Shown one piece after another: positions 46,025 through 56,022 of a stretch of DNA of 64,000 bases (positions are counted from its first letter, which is position 1; each line of letters starts with the position of its first letter). The notes beneath the pieces are model-generated. The model was given only the letters and a program-made list of their open reading frames with translations. It did no database searches and had not been told where the DNA came from. The DNA lies in the NCBI RefSeq assembly GCF_003114835.2, contig NZ_AP025028.1, forward strand, positions 248,001 through 312,000, given 5' to 3'. This stretch comes from Leptospira kobayashii. Its GTDB lineage: Bacteria > Spirochaetota > Leptospiria > Leptospirales > Leptospiraceae. The translations under genes were made by a program, and so were the position numbers.

Positions 46025-47099
46025 ATTCTTAATTTTACTTTATCTGTTTTTCAATCTGGTTGCGTTCAAATTTCCGGAAGATCATAATTTTCACGGAGAC
46101 TACGGAATCGAATGGTGTTATTTCGTCGGTCATTTGGTTACGACGGAAAATCTGAAATTCGGATACGAACTTTCTTTTTTCAAAGTGACTTTAAAAGACA
46201 AAGATTCCGTTTCTAAAATAGAAATTTTTCCGGTTCATTTTGCGATCTCGGATCCGAACAAACAAATCCATTATAGTAATGATGTATTGCACAGGAACTT
46301 GGGCGGACTTGCGGGCTTTGATAAAAATCTGATTTGGAGTGGTGAATACCATCTGCAAATTTTAGGAAAGGATCGTTTTCATATCACTGCAAATCCCAAA
46401 AATAAAAAGATAAGCCTTGATTTTGATTTGGAAGGATCGGGTCGGATTCTATCGCATGGTAAAGAGGGATATTCCGTTAAATCAAATAAGAGGCCCGGGA
46501 TATTTTCGTATTACTATAGTTATCCGAGACTTAAAACGAAAGGTGGGTTTTCGGTAGAAGGTAAAAAATACAATTTATTGTCGGGTGTGTCCTGGATGGA
46601 TCATGAGTGGAGTGGTGCCTTGGAAGATATTAAAAAAGATCCAAGCATGTCCTATTCGCTTGGCGCGCAAACAACCGGTTGGGATTGGATTTGTTTATCC
46701 GCCGAAGATGGAAGTGATTTGGTTGTTTTTCGATTTAAAGAAAATTCGACTGCAAAGCCGGAAACGTTCGGAACTTACAGGGATCCGGGCGGAAAAGTTT
46801 TTTCCTATTCCAAAGAAGATGAAGTCAGCATGAACCCTACTTCCGATGATAAATGGAAAAGCCCCGATACAAAAATCGAATATCCTCTTCATTGGAACAT
46901 TCGAACTCCCAATGCGAAGTGGGAAGTCTCTACGGCTTTCGATAAACAGGAGTTCGATGCAAGAAAAAGTACGGGAACTATTTATTGGGAAGGGATGGTG
47001 TCGGCTGAGGGAACTTCATCGGATGGAAAAAAAATAAAGGCTAATGGTTATTTAGAATTGAAGGGATATTCCTATAAGAAGAAATGGTGGGAGCCTTAA
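46014..47099 (+). CDS. AttH/CrtC-like lipocalin-type hydrolase or hydratase
   Basis: The 361 residues start with an export signal ([13 protein letters not shown]). The family pattern follows: [31 protein letters not shown] (about 25-55), the [11 protein letters not shown] motif with His and Glu/Trp typical of AttH and carotenoid 1,2-hydratase, then [21 protein letters not shown] and a GNEYL-like end. The family has a double lipocalin fold and unknown or lipid-related substrates. It is placed just before the YejBE-type transporter with a 4-bp gap. AttH proteins are known to cluster with ABC transporters, so a linked role is plausible. Confidence 0.8.
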   Translation: MKNRFLILLYLFFNLVAFKFPEDHNFHGDYGIEWCYFVGHLVTTENLKFGYELSFFKVTLKDKDSVSKIEIFPVHFAISDPNKQIHYSNDVLHRNLGGLAGFDKNLIWSGEYHLQILGKDRFHITANPKNKKISLDFDLEGSGRILSHGKEGYSVKSNKRPGIFSYYYSYPRLKTKGGFSVEGKKYNLLSGVSWMDHEWSGALEDIKKDPSMSYSLGAQTTGWDWICLSAEDGSDLVVFRFKENSTAKPETFGTYRDPGGKVFSYSKEDEVSMNPTSDDKWKSPDTKIEYPLHWNIRTPNAKWEVSTAFDKQEFDARKSTGTIYWEGMVSAEGTSSDGKKIKANGYLELKGYSYKKKWWEP

Positions 47100-47103
47100 A
47101 CTT

Positions 47104-48114
47104 ATGTGGAGATATTTTTTAAAGAGATTCCTTTTGATTTTCCCTACATTGATAGGAATCACGTTTTTGGTATTTTTGATTTCCCATTTGGCTCCCGGCG
47201 GTCCGCTGGATAGTGAGATTGCAAAAATCAAAGGTGCTGCAAATCTTGCAGGTGCCTCTTCGAAACAGATTTCAGCAGAAGAAGTCGAACTGATCAAAAA
47301 ACGACTTCATTTGGACAAACCGATCCCCATTGCTTATTTATACTGGTTGGGTCAGATTGTTACGTTTGATTTGGGAGAGTCCAGACTTCATTCCCGAAAA
47401 GTCACCGATCTCATTGTAGAGAAATTGCCTGTGTCTTTGACATTCGGATTGTCCGGTTTTTTTCTTACCTATCTGATTTGCATTCCTTTGGGGATCAAGA
47501 AAGCTTTGAAGGAAGGGACTCTTTACGATTTGTATACCAGTCTGATTATCTTTTTCACTTATTCCATTCCCGTATTCGCCTTCGCCATGTTATTGTTATT
47601 TCTTTTTGCATCGGGAGAGGTTTTTTCCTTTTTTCCTTTGGGTCATGAAGTGTCCGATTATTACGAAGATATGAGTGCTTGGGGAAAGATAAACGACCGC
47701 TTGAGTCATATGTTTTTGCCTGTACTATGTTATGTGATCGGGTCGTTTGCCGTGCTGACTCTTCTTATGAAAAACAGTCTGCTCGATCAAATAGCGAAAG
47801 AGTATGTAAGAACGGCCGTATCGAAGGGGCTTAGTTTCAAAGATGCGGTTTTCAAACATGCATTTCGAAATTCTTTGATTCCCATTGCCACGGGGTTCGG
47901 AAGCAATTTAACGTTGATCTTTTCTGGATCTTTGTTTATAGAATTGGTTTTCAATATAGACGGTATGGGACTTCTCAGTTTTGAGGCGGTCAAAGAAAGA
48001 GATACAGACCTAATGATGGGACTACTTTTAGCACAAAGTTTTTTAGGTTTGGTTGGGAAAATTATATCTGACTTTTGTTATGTGGCGATAGATCCGCGTA
48101 TCAACTTCGAATAA
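47104..48114 (+). CDS. yejB: Peptide ABC transporter permease, YejB-like
   Basis: The 336 residues form a six-helix permease that begins [24 protein letters not shown], the usual start of YejB/DppB proteins. [38 protein letters not shown] and the EAA-loop region [35 protein letters not shown] follow. The long insert with [24 protein letters not shown] is a YejB feature. YejABEF imports peptides such as microcin C in enterobacteria. No substrate-binding protein (YejA) is in the window, so it must be encoded elsewhere. Confidence 0.88.
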   Translation: MWRYFLKRFLLIFPTLIGITFLVFLISHLAPGGPLDSEIAKIKGAANLAGASSKQISAEEVELIKKRLHLDKPIPIAYLYWLGQIVTFDLGESRLHSRKVTDLIVEKLPVSLTFGLSGFFLTYLICIPLGIKKALKEGTLYDLYTSLIIFFTYSIPVFAFAMLLLFLFASGEVFSFFPLGHEVSDYYEDMSAWGKINDRLSHMFLPVLCYVIGSFAVLTLLMKNSLLDQIAKEYVRTAVSKGLSFKDAVFKHAFRNSLIPIATGFGSNLTLIFSGSLFIELVFNIDGMGLLSFEAVKERDTDLMMGLLLAQSFLGLVGKIISDFCYVAIDPRINFE

Positions 48115-48116
48115 AT

Positions 48117-49160
48117 ATGTTCAATAATCCTGCAAATATCCGTAAATGGAAAAAATTCAAATCCAATAAAAGGGCTTATTATTCCTTACTTATTTTATTT
48201 TACAGTTATCTATTATCCTTATTTTCACCGATTCTGATAAACAACAAACCTTTGTTCGTATCGTATGAAGGCGAAATTTCATTTCCTATTTTTTTCTTTT
48301 ATCCCGATTCGAAATTCGGCGGTCCGAACCAAACGGAACCGAATTATAAAAAATTAAATAAAACGGAAACTTTTCAAAAACCGGAAAATTACATGGTGTT
48401 TCCTTTGATTCCTTTCGGTGTCAATGAAGACAATTTGGAAAGTCTGGAGGAAGGTTCCAATCCTCCGTCCAAACCTTCTCTCGTTCATTGGTTCGGAACG
48501 GATGACCGGGGAAGGGATGTATTTACGCGAATTATTTACGGCTATCGTTTGGCAATGACCTTCAGTCTCATTCTTGTATTGATCGAATTGATATTAGCTT
48601 CTATCATCGGAGGGATTCAAGGATACTATGCCGGGAATATCGATTTGATATGGCAAAGGATCATTGAGGTTTTAGCAGCGATTCCTTTTTTATATTTGAT
48701 TTTGATAATGGGTACTTTTTTCGGACGAGGATTTTTTATTCTACTCGTCACCTATGCTTCGTTAAGTTGGATAGGGCTTAGTTATTATATGCGTGGAGAA
48801 TTTTTAAAACTCAGAAGCCAACAATTTGTGGATGCGGCGAGAACTTTAGGTGTATCTTCCCGTTCCATCATCTTGAAGCATCTTTTGCCGAATTCATTGA
48901 CACCTTTGGTTACGTTTTTACCATTTATCCTGATTTCGGCAATCTCAGTACTATCCGCTCTGGACTTTTTAGGTTACGGGATTCCCGCTCCCAATCCTTC
49001 TTGGGGAGAACTTATCGGCCAAGGTAGGGAAAGATTGAGTTCCTGGTGGTTGATCACTTATCCGTCTCTCGCTTTATTTATTACAATCAACTTATCTGCG
49101 TTTGTCGGTGAAGGATTGAGGGACGCTTTTGATCCGAAGGAAAAGGTGGTCTACGAATGA
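48117..49160 (+). CDS. yejE: Peptide ABC transporter permease, YejE-like
   Basis: The longer frame starts at 48075, but the ATG at 48117, 2 bp after the yejB stop, gives a normal N-terminus (347 residues). After the first helix the protein has [16 protein letters not shown] and [12 protein letters not shown], the periplasmic segment typical of YejE and longer than in Dpp[25 protein letters not shown] follows, and the EAA loop is [25 protein letters not shown]. With YejB it forms the membrane channel. Its stop overlaps the first ATPase gene by 4 bp. Confidence 0.88.
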   Translation: MFNNPANIRKWKKFKSNKRAYYSLLILFYSYLLSLFSPILINNKPLFVSYEGEISFPIFFFYPDSKFGGPNQTEPNYKKLNKTETFQKPENYMVFPLIPFGVNEDNLESLEEGSNPPSKPSLVHWFGTDDRGRDVFTRIIYGYRLAMTFSLILVLIELILASIIGGIQGYYAGNIDLIWQRIIEVLAAIPFLYLILIMGTFFGRGFFILLVTYASLSWIGLSYYMRGEFLKLRSQQFVDAARTLGVSSRSIILKHLLPNSLTPLVTFLPFILISAISVLSALDFLGYGIPAPNPSWGELIGQGRERLSSWWLITYPSLALFITINLSAFVGEGLRDAFDPKEKVVYE

Positions 49161-50146
49161 GCGCATCTCCTTTGTTATCTGTTAATAATCTAAGCGTTCA
49201 ATTGAATACGGAAGAAGGCAAACTCGATATCATCAAAGACATTTCCTTTTCCATTGCAGAGAGTGAAATTTTCGCTTTGGTGGGCGAGTCCGGTTGTGGC
49301 AAATCGATTTCTTCTCTTGCGATGACGCGACTTCTTCCCGCAAATCAAGCAATCTATCCTACCGGTTCCATTGATTTTTCGGGAAAGGATCTTCTTCGTT
49401 TGAGTTCGGAAGAGATGAGGAAAATCAGGGGAAAGGAAATCGCTTATATTTTCCAGGAACCGTTTTCTTCGTTGAATCCTCTTCAAAGAATCGGAGAACA
49501 AATGATCGAAGGATTTCTTCATCACGGGTTGGGCACGGAAACGGAAGCGTTGGCAAAAGCCGAATATCTGTTTCAAACGGTGGGGATTACGGATGCAAAA
49601 CAAAGATTAGGTCAATACCCGAATCAATTTTCCGGAGGGATGCTGCAAAGGGTGTGCATCGCCATGGCATTGATGTGCGATCCTAAATTACTCATTGCTG
49701 ATGAACCGACCAGCGCAATCGACGTAACGATCCAACTCCAGCTCATTCAACTTCTTTTACGACTCAAAAAAGAAATCAAAATGTCCATATTGTTCATTTC
49801 ACATGATATCGGTTTGGTGTCCCACCTGGCACAAAGAATGGCGGTTATGTATGCGGGAAGAATCGTTGAAATCGGATCCGTAGACGAAGTCATTGATACC
49901 CCGAAACATCCTTATTCTAAAGCCCTGATTGAAGCTTATCCTTCCCATGACAAACTTGGCAAAAAATTACAAATTATCGAAGGGATGGTGCCAAGTCCGA
50001 AAGATTATCCTATCGGTTGTCATTTTCAAGACAGATGTTCCATTAAAATGGAAATTTGTAAAACGGCTCAGCCAGCATTACGAAAGTTAAGTGATACTCA
50101 GTCTGCGTTTTGTTTCGCCTTAGGAGAAGAAAATGTTAGAAGTTAA
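49157..50146 (+). CDS. Peptide ABC transporter ATPase (DppD/OppD-like, first half of YejF)
   Basis: The 329 residues contain Walker [14 protein letters not shown] (about 42-54), Q-loop [12 protein letters not shown], signature FSGGMLQRV, Walker [13 protein letters not shown] and the H-loop SHDIG. The C-terminus carries the OppD-type Cys set [18 protein letters not shown], which may bind an Fe-S cluster. In E. coli YejF one polypeptide carries both ATPase halves; here they are separate genes. The stop overlaps the second ATPase gene by 14 bp. Confidence 0.92.
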   Translation: MSASPLLSVNNLSVQLNTEEGKLDIIKDISFSIAESEIFALVGESGCGKSISSLAMTRLLPANQAIYPTGSIDFSGKDLLRLSSEEMRKIRGKEIAYIFQEPFSSLNPLQRIGEQMIEGFLHHGLGTETEALAKAEYLFQTVGITDAKQRLGQYPNQFSGGMLQRVCIAMALMCDPKLLIADEPTSAIDVTIQLQLIQLLLRLKKEIKMSILFISHDIGLVSHLAQRMAVMYAGRIVEIGSVDEVIDTPKHPYSKALIEAYPSHDKLGKKLQIIEGMVPSPKDYPIGCHFQDRCSIKMEICKTAQPALRKLSDTQSAFCFALGEENVRS

Positions 50147-51089
50147 AAATTTAACAGTCTCCTATACGAATAAAAGATTTCTGTCAAAACCTACTTATAC
50201 GAAAGCAGTGGAAGATGTATCTTTCCAAATCGCTCCGGGAAAAATATTGGGACTCGTTGGGGAATCCGGCTGTGGCAAATCCACATTGGGGCGCGCCATT
50301 TTAAAGTTAGTTGGTATTCGGTCCGGTGATATTGATTATAATGGAAAGTCGATTCATAAATTGAAAAAGACCGAACTACTTTCCGTTCGAAAACAAATTC
50401 AGGTAATATTCCAGGACCCTTATTCTTCTTTAAATCCCAGACTTACCGTAGAAGAAATCATTACAGAAGGTTTGCTTGTCCATCACAAAGGTTTATCGAA
50501 AAAAGAGCGTGAAGATAAAGCGAAAGAAAGTTTGGCCCAAGTCAATTTACCCGAATCGATTCTAACCAGATACCCGCACGAATTTTCCGGAGGGCAAAGA
50601 CAAAGGATCGCGATCGCACGAGCTTTGATTTTAAGACCGGAATTGGTAATCTGTGACGAGGCCGTATCGGCTTTGGATATATCTACACAGGCACAAGTAG
50701 TTAATAATTTATTGGAGCTGAGAGATAAGTTTCATCTTTCGTATCTTTTTATTTCCCATGATTTGAATATAGTGAATCATATTTCGGATGAGATTGCGGT
50801 TATGTATTTGGGGAAGATCGTGGAAATCGGTAAAAAGGAAAAAATCATCAATCATCCTCTTCATCCTTATACAAAAGCGTTGTTTTCCGCAAGTTTTGAT
50901 ATTAAAAAAAGAAATTCCCCTGAACGACCTTTAGTCGGTGAAATACCGAGTATTATTAACAAACCATCCGGTTGTTATTTTCATACTCGTTGTCCAAATG
51001 TACAGGATATTTGTAAAAAAGAACGGCCTTTGGAAAAAACAATTTCCGCGGACCAAAAGGTAGCTTGCCATTTTCCATTGCAAAATTAA
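50133..51089 (+). CDS. Peptide ABC transporter ATPase (DppF/OppF-like, second half of YejF)
   Basis: The 318 residues have Walker [15 protein letters not shown] (about 42-55), the OppF-type Q-loop [13 protein letters not shown], signature [15 protein letters not shown], Walker [15 protein letters not shown] and H-loop SHDLN. The Walker B EAVSAL motif has Glu where OppD types have EPTS. The C-terminus has [19 protein letters not shown], the Cys set of this family. It is the last gene of the transporter. The AsmA/GspN-like gene starts 12 bp later and could be read with it. Confidence 0.92.
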   Translation: MLEVKNLTVSYTNKRFLSKPTYTKAVEDVSFQIAPGKILGLVGESGCGKSTLGRAILKLVGIRSGDIDYNGKSIHKLKKTELLSVRKQIQVIFQDPYSSLNPRLTVEEIITEGLLVHHKGLSKKEREDKAKESLAQVNLPESILTRYPHEFSGGQRQRIAIARALILRPELVICDEAVSALDISTQAQVVNNLLELRDKFHLSYLFISHDLNIVNHISDEIAVMYLGKIVEIGKKEKIINHPLHPYTKALFSASFDIKKRNSPERPLVGEIPSIINKPSGCYFHTRCPNVQDICKKERPLEKTISADQKVACHFPLQN

Positions 51090-51101
51090 TTTCTAATTTG
51101 C

Positions 51102-53165
51102 ATGTATATTTCTTTCAGGGAAAGAATCAAAGGATATGTTGGAACTATTTTTTTAGCATCCATCGTCATCTTTTCGATCAGTATGTTTATGATTCTTTAT
51201 CCTTTGATGGCTGATCCCGATTATTACAAGAATATAATACTAACTGAAGTTAATTCTAAGTCCGGACTTTCTTTCGATTATAAAGAATCAACTCCTACGT
51301 TTTTTCCGTTTCCCGGAATTGAGCTGAGCCAAGTTACGGTTTCTAAAAATCAGGACCAACTGATACGGGTTCAGAAAGTTAAAATCGAAATTTATCACGG
51401 AGTTTTCATCGGTAAAGCTCTTCAAATCAGAAGGATTTATCTCAATACCGGAAAGATAGAATTGAAAAGAGAGAAGAACGAATCTTTTCCATTGTTTGCG
51501 AAGTTAACCGAGAAAAAAAAAGAAGGTCCGGTATCAAATGTTCCGGAAATTCAAATAGAAGAAAAACTTTTGTTTTCGGATACATTTGGAGGTCTTCCCA
51601 AGGGACTTGAACTCAAAAATATAATGATAGAATTTGATGATGAGCTTTATAGTAGAAAAATCAAATTTTATATTTGGGAGAGTAGCGTAGAGATTGATAA
51701 GGACTTAAGAAGTCTGGATTTTTACCTATATGGCAAAGTCAATGATGATACATTTCAAATATATACAAATGCTTCGTTTATATATGATGAGATGAATTTT
51801 GAAAATCTCCGCGTGGAGGGTTCGGCTCATTTTGATGAATTCAGAGGAAGCAATTTACAAGATATACTTGTGATTTTTCCCAATGCCGATTGCAGAAATG
51901 GGAAGTTTACCGGTGTCATGCCTTTCTATAAAAGAACCAATGAAGTCATTGCTTCCCGCGCGGAAAATGTAAATATCAAAGATCTTGCTCTTAAAGGTAA
52001 ATCATCGTTTGGCGATGCCTATATCAGTGTACTTATCGAATATAATATTACAGAAAAAAAATTATCTTTCTCCGATATATCTGCGGAATGGAAGGGCAAG
52101 ATCAAAATTTTCGGAGCGGGGTATGTTACTTTCGGGTTGGTTCCTCAGATTTATTTTGAAGGAAGATCGGACTATCTGGAAGTAGATTCTACTTTGAATA
52201 TCATTAAACTTTGGTTAGACGCTGATTTGGAAAAATCAATCATTACCAGAGATATGCCGGATACCAAGTATGTGGATCGAATGCATGTGAATTTGGACTT
52301 TAATTTGAGAAGAGTGAATATTCGAGGTATCTTTGCCGATGAAATGAATCTCGCACTCGGGTATCACAAAAGCCTGATGAAAATCAAAAGATTGAATCTT
52401 GCATTGTATAAAGGGAAATTAGTCTCAACCGGCAATGTGACTTTCGGCACGGATCGAAAACTTATAATTACGGGGAAAGCAGAGAATATCGCGCTTGGAG
52501 ACATTCTATTTCACCAATTCGGTAATTCTCCCATCACCGGAACTTTGGAAACGAACTTTGAATTGAATTCCCAGGGGTTCACCGAACGTGAATTAACTGA
52601 TAATCTTAATATCAATGCTGCATTCAAATCTAAGGATGGCGAGTTACTCAGTTATACGAATATTCTTAAACCGATTAGTTCGATCGGAAACCTGATCAGT
52701 CTGAAAAAACTGGATTTCACAAGAGCGACTCCTTATAAGGAGATTGATGTGGATATGAATTATGCATCCAGAAAATTTCAATTCAGTAATTTTATTTTGA
52801 AGGCGGATGGGATTGCCGGTTCAGGTAGCGGAAGCATTACGATTGATAAAAAAATCGACATGCAATTCACGGTAGCATTACCTGGATTAGCTGGCAAGGT
52901 ATTGAAACTTCCTATTATTTATAAAGGAACTTACGGAACAAGTACGCCTTATATTGATCCTGTGTGGCTCGGTTCGGTTTATGCCGGAACCATTTTGCTC
53001 GCAGGACCTGCTGGGGCTACTGTCGGTGGGATCGCCGGTTCTGCTATGTCTGATTATGTAAATCGAGCTGTCGACAATGTCACCGATACGATCGGCTCCG
53101 GGATAAAGTCTTTTCGAAATCTTTTTTCGAATGAGGACGACACAAAAATCAAAACCGGCAAATGA
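51102..53165 (+). CDS. AsmA/GspN-like envelope protein
   Basis: The 687 residues start with one membrane helix (about 12-36, TIFLASIVIFSISMFMILYPLM). A long beta-rich periplasmic part follows with the AsmA/GspN pattern: GLSFDYKESTPTFFPFPGIELSQVTVS, VQKVKIEIYHGVFIGKALQIRRIYL near the start, and in the second half GSGSITIDKKIDMQFTVALPGLAG. The C-terminus is Gly/Ala-rich (LLAGPAGATVGGIAGSAMSDYV). Proteins of this superfamily bridge the periplasm and carry lipids to the outer membrane. It ends 12 bp before the first full repeat copy. Confidence 0.75.
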   Translation: MYISFRERIKGYVGTIFLASIVIFSISMFMILYPLMADPDYYKNIILTEVNSKSGLSFDYKESTPTFFPFPGIELSQVTVSKNQDQLIRVQKVKIEIYHGVFIGKALQIRRIYLNTGKIELKREKNESFPLFAKLTEKKKEGPVSNVPEIQIEEKLLFSDTFGGLPKGLELKNIMIEFDDELYSRKIKFYIWESSVEIDKDLRSLDFYLYGKVNDDTFQIYTNASFIYDEMNFENLRVEGSAHFDEFRGSNLQDILVIFPNADCRNGKFTGVMPFYKRTNEVIASRAENVNIKDLALKGKSSFGDAYISVLIEYNITEKKLSFSDISAEWKGKIKIFGAGYVTFGLVPQIYFEGRSDYLEVDSTLNIIKLWLDADLEKSIITRDMPDTKYVDRMHVNLDFNLRRVNIRGIFADEMNLALGYHKSLMKIKRLNLALYKGKLVSTGNVTFGTDRKLIITGKAENIALGDILFHQFGNSPITGTLETNFELNSQGFTERELTDNLNINAAFKSKDGELLSYTNILKPISSIGNLISLKKLDFTRATPYKEIDVDMNYASRKFQFSNFILKADGIAGSGSGSITIDKKIDMQFTVALPGLAGKVLKLPIIYKGTYGTSTPYIDPVWLGSVYAGTILLAGPAGATVGGIAGSAMSDYVNRAVDNVTDTIGSGIKSFRNLFSNEDDTKIKTGK

Positions 53166-53177
53166 GGTTTGTCATTC

Positions 53178-53574
53178 TCGGGCGCTTCGCATAAATCTTG
53201 TTTTGTGAATTATTTTTATGACCCGACCGCGCTCTCCGCTGCAATCAAACGGAAAACATTCCACGCTCTTTTTCGCGGAACCTCCTGTTCCGACGAAAAA
53301 ACTTCGGCCATCCTGGCCTACGTCACCGCGAGAAATGATTTCTTTGTTTTAGAAATGAATCAGTTACTTGATTTCCGCTTCGATCGCTAGCGCGGGGGCT
53401 TGGATGTGGAAGAGAGATGGTGGGATTTCATAGTATACCATCCCCGCCCTATCGACATTGGGTGGGGTTAACCACCCGCCACCCAATGCGTTCCATCTAC
53501 CATATAACCTTCCCTTTGTAAAGAGATGATTCGGGTTCTGGGAAATTTATTCCAAAAAGTTCGCCTTTTTGCCT
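53178..53574 (+). repeat. 397-bp hairpin-rich repeat, copy 1
   Basis: This copy and the one at 56023 are both 397 bp long, with five mismatches by hand count, all within the last 176 bp. It begins TCGGGCGCTTCGC and ends TTCGCCTTTTTGCCT. It contains perfect hairpins: CGGAAC/GTTCCG, GGCCA/TGGCC and, at 53456-53488, CATTGGGTGG/CCACCCAATG. A 60-codon open frame inside it, ending at 53390, is conserved exactly in both copies but has no ribosome site and no known relative. No transposase or terminal inverted repeats are visible. It abuts the AsmA-like gene by 12 bp. Confidence 0.95.
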
Positions 53575-53689
53575 AAAGGTTTTTGAATTTGTGGTATCTT
53601 CGACGAAATGACCCTGGTTTCGCATTCCGGAATGAAAAACCAAGGCCACCGTTTCTATTCAGTCATACCACGACGATCCTATAAAAAGT

Positions 53690-53705
53690 AGTTTCCTAGG
53701 AAATT
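53690..53705. promoter_or_regulatory. Second operator-like site upstream of marR
   Basis: AGTTTCCTAGGAAATT is a 16-bp near-perfect palindrome that shares the GTTTC and GAAA half-sites of the main marR operator. It lies 22 bp upstream of the -35 box. Confidence 0.45.
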
Positions 53706-53711
53706 ATTATA

Positions 53712-53740
53712 TTGACAATAGTTTCTGTGGAAACTATTGT
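53712..53740 (+). promoter_or_regulatory. marR promoter with overlapping operator, leaderless layout
   Basis: TTGACA (53712-53717), a 17-bp spacer and TATTGT (53735-53740) form a near-consensus promoter. Over it lies a perfect inverted repeat with 11-bp arms, ACAATAGTTTC and GAAACTATTGT (53715-53740), separated by TGTG. The ATG of marR follows the -10 box by 6 nt, with no ribosome site. Repressor binding would cover both promoter boxes. Confidence 0.8.
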
Positions 53741-53746
53741 GATTTT

Positions 53747-54217
53747 ATGAAAAAAACTCAAACCAAGGAAGTAAGTGATTTAAAAAAACACATTGGTTTT
53801 TGGATGAGGATCGTTTCCAACAACGTATCCCACTCGTTTGCTAAAAAACTGGAAACCCAAGGTTTCACCGTAGCGGAATGGGTCGTCCTTCGTGAAATGC
53901 ATGAATGTAAAAACACGATAGTACCCAGTTATATTGCTGATCTTACAGGACTTACGAGAGGAGCGATTTCAAAATTGGTAGATCGTTTGTTGGAAAAAGG
54001 TTTTGTCACTCGTAAGGAATCTTCGAATGACCGTCGTTATCAGGAGATCGAGCTTACCAAGGAAGCAAAACATCTGTTGCCGAAATTGGCGTCGATTGCA
54101 GATGAAAACGATGAACAATTCTTTTCAGTTTTAAGTTTATCCGAACGGAAAACTTTAACTGAACTTCTAAGAAAAACAGCCGAGTTCAATCAACTTACAA
54201 AATTGCCGATTGAGTAA
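53747..54217 (+). CDS. MarR-family transcriptional regulator
   Basis: The 156 residues form a standard MarR protein: a helical dimer region at both ends and a winged helix (about 45-110) with IADLTGLTRGAISKLVDRLLEKGFVTRKESSNDRRYQEIELT, which holds the recognition helix and the DxR wing. It probably binds the palindrome over its own promoter and so represses itself and the coupled DUF1398 gene. The effector is unknown. It lies in the second island, between the two full repeat copies. Confidence 0.93.
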   Translation: MKKTQTKEVSDLKKHIGFWMRIVSNNVSHSFAKKLETQGFTVAEWVVLREMHECKNTIVPSYIADLTGLTRGAISKLVDRLLEKGFVTRKESSNDRRYQEIELTKEAKHLLPKLASIADENDEQFFSVLSLSERKTLTELLRKTAEFNQLTKLPIE

Positions 54218-54227
54218 AGGAGAGAGT

Positions 54228-54617
54228 ATGAATATACAAAAAATTAAGGAAACCGTCGATTTGTCTTTGGAAGGGAAAATTACTTTCCCGCAAATAGTAG
54301 GTATTCTTCTGAAAGAAAACATAGAATCCTATCACGTCGATTTCGTTCGAGCGGAAAATAGGTATTATACGGCGCAAGGGGAAAATCATTTGGAGCCAGT
54401 TCCTCATCAATTTCCCTCCGCGGCAAAAGAATTTTCAGCCGAAGCGGTTAGCGCTACCATTAAAAAAGTACAAGCAGGAAAGATCAACTATCGGGAGTTT
54501 ATCGATGAAGTAACATCGGCAGGCTGTATTTATTATATTGCTTATCTATCCGGCAAACGGGTTATTTACTTCGGTAGAGAAGGTGAATTTCATATAGAAC
54601 ATTTTCCGAAGAATTGA
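54228..54617 (+). CDS. DUF1398 family protein
   Basis: The ATG at 54228 is preferred over the upstream TTG-type start at 54210 because an AGGAGAG ribosome site lies directly before it (129 residues). The protein has the DUF1398 pattern: KITFPQIVGILLKENIESYHVDFVRAENRYY and YREFIDEVTSAGCIYYIAYLSGKRVIYFGREGE. The family is small, cytoplasmic and uncharacterised. It follows marR by 10 bp and is the likely regulated target. Because the MarR operator controls both, this is a two-gene autoregulated unit. Confidence 0.8.
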   Translation: MNIQKIKETVDLSLEGKITFPQIVGILLKENIESYHVDFVRAENRYYTAQGENHLEPVPHQFPSAAKEFSAEAVSATIKKVQAGKINYREFIDEVTSAGCIYYIAYLSGKRVIYFGREGEFHIEHFPKN

Positions 54618-54670
54618 TTTGAAGAATGTATCTTTATCTGCTCAATTTACGGATAAAAATTTTATTTTCA

Positions 54671-55060
54671 TTAGACCAATTCCCCTTTGACCGACTTTCG
54701 AATGAAATAAATCGGATACAAAAGTAGATACAAATTAGGAAGCCACCAGGTTATATCGAAATCCAATCGTATCCCCCAAAATGCAATTGCTTGGAGACCG
54801 GAAGAGAATGTCAAAACGAGTGAAATCAAACTGACCGGTTTCCAGGCTGCATTCGCTTTTCCATATAAATGCAGGCTGAGTAGTCCTGAAAAAGAAATCA
54901 ACAGATCCAGCGGAAGAAAAGACCAATTCCAGCTAACAAGTAACGGATTTGTATAATCTTTGAAAAGCCACTCATCCGGTATGATATGAAGTATTGTGAT
55001 AAGCCAGTACAATACAAAACCTATATCTGTGATAAGAAAAAAAGGGCGTAATGTTTTCAT
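54671..55060 (-). CDS. Four-helix membrane protein (DUF5360/YvaD-like)
   Basis: The 129 residues have four predicted membrane helices: FFLITDIGFVLYWLITIL, LPLDLLISFSGLLSLHLY, VSLISLVLTFSSGLQAIAFW and the last LPNLYLLLYPIYFIR. The DWLFKDYTNPLLVSWNWSFLP-like segment between helices 1 and 2 is typical of the DUF5360 family, close to Bacillus YvaD. Function is unknown. The gene is convergent with the marR-DUF1398 unit. Confidence 0.75.
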   Translation of the reverse strand: MKTLRPFFLITDIGFVLYWLITILHIIPDEWLFKDYTNPLLVSWNWSFLPLDLLISFSGLLSLHLYGKANAAWKPVSLISLVLTFSSGLQAIAFWGIRLDFDITWWLPNLYLLLYPIYFIRKSVKGELV

Positions 55061-55131
55061 TTGGATCAGTCTTTTATTTTGACTGATCAGATATGGAAAA
55101 AGGGATTTATTTTTACTTCTATCGCATCAGA

Positions 55132-55902
55132 TTATAAAAATTCAGAAAGCAAATTCAGTTCTTTTGTCATAATCATTTCCGTTTGTTTTTGAAAGTCCGG
55201 CAGGTTTCCGTAAGTTCGACTTCCCCGGTTCGGGTCAACGACATCTGTGATTCCTCTTAAAATGATTATAGGAACTTGATTCTTCGAACAAATTCTTGCA
55301 ATGGATCCCGACTCCCAATCACCAGCTAATGCGTGATATTTGTTCATTAGAAATTGCAAATGTTTCGGATCGATGTCCTGATCGGCAGAGAGAATCGCTC
55401 CGGATTTTAAACCGGCGATTTGATTCGATTTTGCAAGATCTTGCGAGCTTTTTATGTCCGTGGTATAATCACGGATTGCCTCTTCCGAATCTCCCATTCG
55501 TTCAATAATGTCATAGACAATGGTCCGATTTACATATAGAATCTCTCCTTCTTTTATCTTACCGATAAAACCGCCTGCAGTTCCTAAGTTAATGACCGAA
55601 GCCGGTGAAAATTTCGTAATTGCCCATTGTGTGGAAGCAGCCGAGTCGATTTTGCCCCAGCCTCCTTGGAGAAAGAGAATCGTTTTATCATCACCCGATT
55701 TGTTTTTTAACGTGTATGAAAAATATTCTCCATACGGACTATGAAGAATTACTTTTGAATCGATGTTTAAAATCTTTTTAACGGAATTCCATTCGCTTTC
55801 CGCAGAAACAAGAATGAGAGTCGCAGGTTTTGAAATGGAACATTGAATTTGGAATATTGACAAAATTAAAAAAATCGCTAAGCTTCCTTTTTTTCGATCC
55901 AT
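55132..55902 (-). CDS. Secreted nucleoside phosphorylase/MTA-SAH nucleosidase-like lipoprotein
   Basis: The frame opens at a TTG at 55932, but the ATG at 55902 begins a proper lipoprotein signal with lipobox FQIQC near residue 24 (256 residues). The mature domain has the phosphorylase/nucleosidase pattern: SVINLGTAGGFIGKIKEGEI, AGDWESGSIARICSKNQVPIIILRGITDVVD, with the WESG Glu that binds the ribose. These enzymes split nucleosides or methylthioadenosine. Lipoprotein export is unusual for this family, which is normally cytoplasmic, so it may salvage extracellular nucleosides. It lies inside the second island. Confidence 0.82.
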   Translation of the reverse strand: MDRKKGSLAIFLILSIFQIQCSISKPATLILVSAESEWNSVKKILNIDSKVILHSPYGEYFSYTLKNKSGDDKTILFLQGGWGKIDSAASTQWAITKFSPASVINLGTAGGFIGKIKEGEILYVNRTIVYDIIERMGDSEEAIRDYTTDIKSSQDLAKSNQIAGLKSGAILSADQDIDPKHLQFLMNKYHALAGDWESGSIARICSKNQVPIIILRGITDVVDPNRGSRTYGNLPDFQKQTEMIMTKELNLLSEFL

Positions 55903-56022
55903 AAAAAAAATCTTATCGGCATTCCGCCTCAACGTAAATGAAAAAACGATTTATATCTTATTACTTTTTGCTGTCAAAATCGAATTCACAATTTCTATAA
56001 TCCAATTCTTATGTAACAGGTT

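Noticed and set aside
53456..53488. Integron attC site from the GGTTAACC hairpin in the repeat
   Set aside because: The 7-bp core sites expected for attC (GTTRRRY and its partner) are not matched and no integrase gene is present.
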